NCBI RefSeq assembly: GCF_004000275.1
Contig: NZ_RCIP01000001.1
Coordinates: 1,356,749-1,420,748, forward strand
Length of the DNA: 64,000 nucleotides
Direction: 5' to 3'
Source: Saccharospirillum alexandrii
GTDB lineage: Bacteria; Pseudomonadota; Gammaproteobacteria; Pseudomonadales; Natronospirillaceae
Position numbers and translations under genes: made by a program. How positions within the stretch are numbered: the stretch's first letter is position 1; every line of letters begins with the position of its first letter. This document shows, in pieces, positions 62,246 to 64,000 of the stretch. Under the pieces are notes generated by a model, which made no database searches, was not told the origin of the DNA, and saw only the letters and a program-made list of their open reading frames with translations.

Positions 62246-62755
62246 ATGACTGACACTCCTGATATCTCGACGCTCCCCTACAACGGGCAATTGGAACTGG
62301 ACTACCTGGCCAGAGATTTGCCATTTCTGTCGAGAGTACTGCGCACCTACATTCGCAATGAAACTGCAGATGCCTACAAAGAACTGAATGTCGAACCGGG
62401 TGAAATCGCGATTACCAACCTCATTGGCATCAACCCCGGGATCTCTCAGAACGACCTTGCCGCGGCAGTCGTGTTCAAGAAACCGGCGGTCACCAAGGTG
62501 GTCCGTTCAATGGAGGACAAAGGGTTGGTCAAACGCGAACGGGTCAAGGCCGACAAACGCTACAACGCCCTTGTTCTGACCCAAGAAGGTGAGAAGCGAC
62601 GCGCCGCGATGCGCCACCAGATGGAAACTCAGCATGAGACCTTGCTGAACATTTTCTCAACAGAAGAGCAGGCCCAGTTCTTCGACATGATGAACCGGCT
62701 GTGCGCTCATCTAGCCGAACGGCATCAATCGACGGACAGCACCGCCAACCCCTGA
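62246..62755 (+). CDS. MarR-family transcriptional regulator of the CoA-transferase locus
   Basis: The 169-residue protein has the winged helix-turn-helix: ISQNDLAAAVVFKKPAVTKVVRSMEDKGLVKR, then DKRYNALVLTQEGEKRR as the wing, plus flanking dimerisation helices. It lies between two divergent catabolic units that both carry the same palindrome, so it is the likely DNA-binding partner. The RBS is weak (TGGAA). Ligand unknown; MarR proteins in such loci commonly sense a CoA thioester or aromatic acid. Confidence 0.88.
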   Translation: MTDTPDISTLPYNGQLELDYLARDLPFLSRVLRTYIRNETADAYKELNVEPGEIAITNLIGINPGISQNDLAAAVVFKKPAVTKVVRSMEDKGLVKRERVKADKRYNALVLTQEGEKRRAAMRHQMETQHETLLNIFSTEEQAQFFDMMNRLCAHLAERHQSTDSTANP

Positions 62756-62801
62756 ACTGGCCAGGATAAATGACGGCAACCATTGACGTCAGCGAGGCAA
62801 G

Positions 62802-62820
62802 TAGTTAACTTTGTTAACTA
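62802..62820. promoter_or_regulatory. Palindromic operator, copy 3 (TAGTTAACTTTGTTAACTA)
   Basis: Identical over all 19 bases to copy 1, this palindrome lies 27 bases before the start of the CoA-transferase gene at 62847 and 47 bases after the marR stop. Two identical 19-mers in intergenic DNA 3.2 kb apart argue against chance. Confidence 0.78.
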
Positions 62821-62846
62821 TTACTCGTTTTGATTGGAATGATCTC

Positions 62847-64000
62847 ATGGCAAAACCACTCGCGGGCGTACGAATCGCCGATTTTTCGCACGTCATTGCC
62901 GGGCCGCTCGCCACCCACTTTCTACGGCTTCTCGGCGCCGAAGTCATAAAAATCGAGCCCCCCGGTGGCGACGTACTGCGTAACTACACCCAGAGACGGG
63001 AACTTCGTGGTATGTCCGAGCCGTTTATTTCCACCAATGCCGGCAAGAAATCGGTTGTGCTGGATCTCAAATCTGACTTCGGGCGCGAAGCCGCCCTCAG
63101 GATCATCGACAGCAGCGATATCCTGGTTGAGAACTTCCGGCCAGGTGTCATCAATCGCCTGGGGCTGGGGTACGATACCTTGCGTGAGCGCCATCCCGGG
63201 CTGATTTTTTGCTCGGTGTCCGGCTACGGTCAGGAAGGCCCCATGCGGGACTACCCCGCCATCGATCAGATTATCCAGAGCGTTTCAGGACTGATGAGTC
63301 TTTCCGGTGAGGCCGACAGTGAAGCCATGCGCATCGGTTTTCCAATTGTGGACACCTACAGTGCTCTCCTGGCCGCTTTTGCCATTCAGTCCGCCTTTAT
63401 ACAGCGTGAGCGGGACCCTGACAAAAAAGGCCAGTTCATCGACATGTCGATGCTGGACGCTTCCATGGTCATGATGGCCTCCGTCTTTTCGCCGCTGATG
63501 ATTTCAGGCATCCAGCCCGAGCGGACGGGCAACCGGGGGTTTTCACGAGCACCCACCGCGGATACATTCGACACCCTGGACATGCCGCTGACCATCGGCG
63601 CGGTACAGCAAAACCAGTACGAACGCCTGTGTCATGCCATGGAACGGTTGGACTTATTGGAAGACGCACGGTTTAGCGACCCTGACCTGCGTTTGCAGCA
63701 CGATCAGGCGTTACAACAAGAACTAAGCAAAACCTTTAAGACCCGTTCAGCCATGGACTGGGAAAAACGGTTGTGTGAAGCAGGTGTACCGGCCGGCGCC
63801 GTAAGATCGGTAGAGGAAGTGTTACAACTCGATCAGTTAAAGGATCGCGGATTGCAATTAGAAATTCCCGTTAATGGCACTGCCATTGATCGGGCCACCA
63901 TACTGAACGCAGGTTTCAAATTTGAACACGATGGTCCAGGGGTTGATACCGCCCCACCGCGTTTAGGTGAGCACACGGACGAGATATTGGGCGAGGTTGG
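62847..64000 (+). CDS. Family III CoA-transferase (CaiB/BaiF), partial (C-terminus beyond window)
   Basis: The visible 384 codons start MAKPLAGVRIADFSHVIAGP and include VENFRPGVINRLGLGYDTL and GQFIDMSMLDASM with the nucleophile at Asp204, so this copy keeps the catalytic residue. ATG has GGAA upstream. It is the fourth family III CoA-transferase of the locus and the only one on the plus strand. Palindromic operator copy 3 lies in its promoter, so it probably joins the regulon of the minus-strand run. The gene is cut by the right window edge, close to its expected end. Confidence 0.9.
   Translation, partial: MAKPLAGVRIADFSHVIAGPLATHFLRLLGAEVIKIEPPGGDVLRNYTQRRELRGMSEPFISTNAGKKSVVLDLKSDFGREAALRIIDSSDILVENFRPGVINRLGLGYDTLRERHPGLIFCSVSGYGQEGPMRDYPAIDQIIQSVSGLMSLSGEADSEAMRIGFPIVDTYSALLAAFAIQSAFIQRERDPDKKGQFIDMSMLDASMVMMASVFSPLMISGIQPERTGNRGFSRAPTADTFDTLDMPLTIGAVQQNQYERLCHAMERLDLLEDARFSDPDLRLQHDQALQQELSKTFKTRSAMDWEKRLCEAGVPAGAVRSVEEVLQLDQLKDRGLQLEIPVNGTAIDRATILNAGFKFEHDGPGVDTAPPRLGEHTDEILGEV

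Noticed and set aside
1-64000. CRISPR arrays, insertion sequences, rRNA, prophage genes
   Set aside because: No regularly spaced repeats, transposase or integrase motifs, rRNA or phage genes were seen; the phage-like proteins here all belong to the T6SS.

Overview
The window looks like chromosomal DNA of a marine, heterotrophic gammaproteobacterium, probably of the Oceanospirillales / Saccharospirillum-Halomonas kind. This rests on gene content and style: a complete type VI secretion locus, thiBPQ behind a TPP riboswitch, yejABEF, several TRAP transporters, and moderately high GC with GTG and TTG starts behind clear Shine-Dalgarno sequences. No rRNA, transposase, integrase or CRISPR was seen. 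The genus is an inference.

Layout. (1) 1-23347, all on the minus strand: a type VI secretion system read tssJ-tssK-tssL-tssM-tagF-tssA-tssB-tssC-hcp-tssE-tssF-tssG-clpV-vgrG2-vgrG1-cargo. Many genes overlap or nearly touch. The last vgrG has a C-terminal extension and overlaps a cargo gene that runs off the left edge. Hairpins flank hcp. (2) 23661-27749: a candidate outer-membrane protein and a large beta-propeller lipoprotein diverge from the secretion locus, followed by two divergent phosphoribosyltransferase paralogues. (3) 28036-36294: housekeeping and metabolic genes: an acyl-CoA thioesterase behind a PsrA-like palindrome, thiBPQ with a TPP riboswitch, a probable thiamine/choline-type kinase, threonine aldolase, tpx, an FKBP isomerase and an EamA exporter. 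(4) 36522-42666: yejABEF and a DUF454 membrane protein. (5) 42966-43450: tRNA-Glu and tRNA-Gly followed by a tandemly duplicated 145-bp unit that carries a remnant of the tRNA-Gly 3' end. (6) 43502-50485: a six-gene operon (acyl-CoA ligase, enoyl-CoA hydratase, SDR dehydrogenase, TRAP dctPQM) with a divergent MarR regulator. (7) 50789-64000: an orphan TRAP binding protein, then a nine-gene minus-strand run (two proteins of 2-hydroxyacyl-CoA dehydratase type, three family III CoA-transferases, TRAP dctPQM, an MFS transporter), a MarR regulator and a fourth CoA-transferase cut by the right edge.

How it works together. Regions 6 and 7 look like two uptake-and-CoA-activation pathways for organic acids, each with its own TRAP importer and MarR repressor. 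In region 7 a 19-bp palindrome occurs three times (59630-59648, 62110-62128, 62802-62820), each time in front of a gene of the same pathway, so it is probably the operator of the MarR protein encoded at 62246-62755. The most unusual content is here. The two dehydratase-like proteins seem to lack most of the cysteines that hold the iron-sulfur clusters of that family, no ATP-dependent activator is present, and the three consecutive CoA-transferases have Asp, Gln and Glu at the catalytic position. This is the best candidate for an undescribed pathway.
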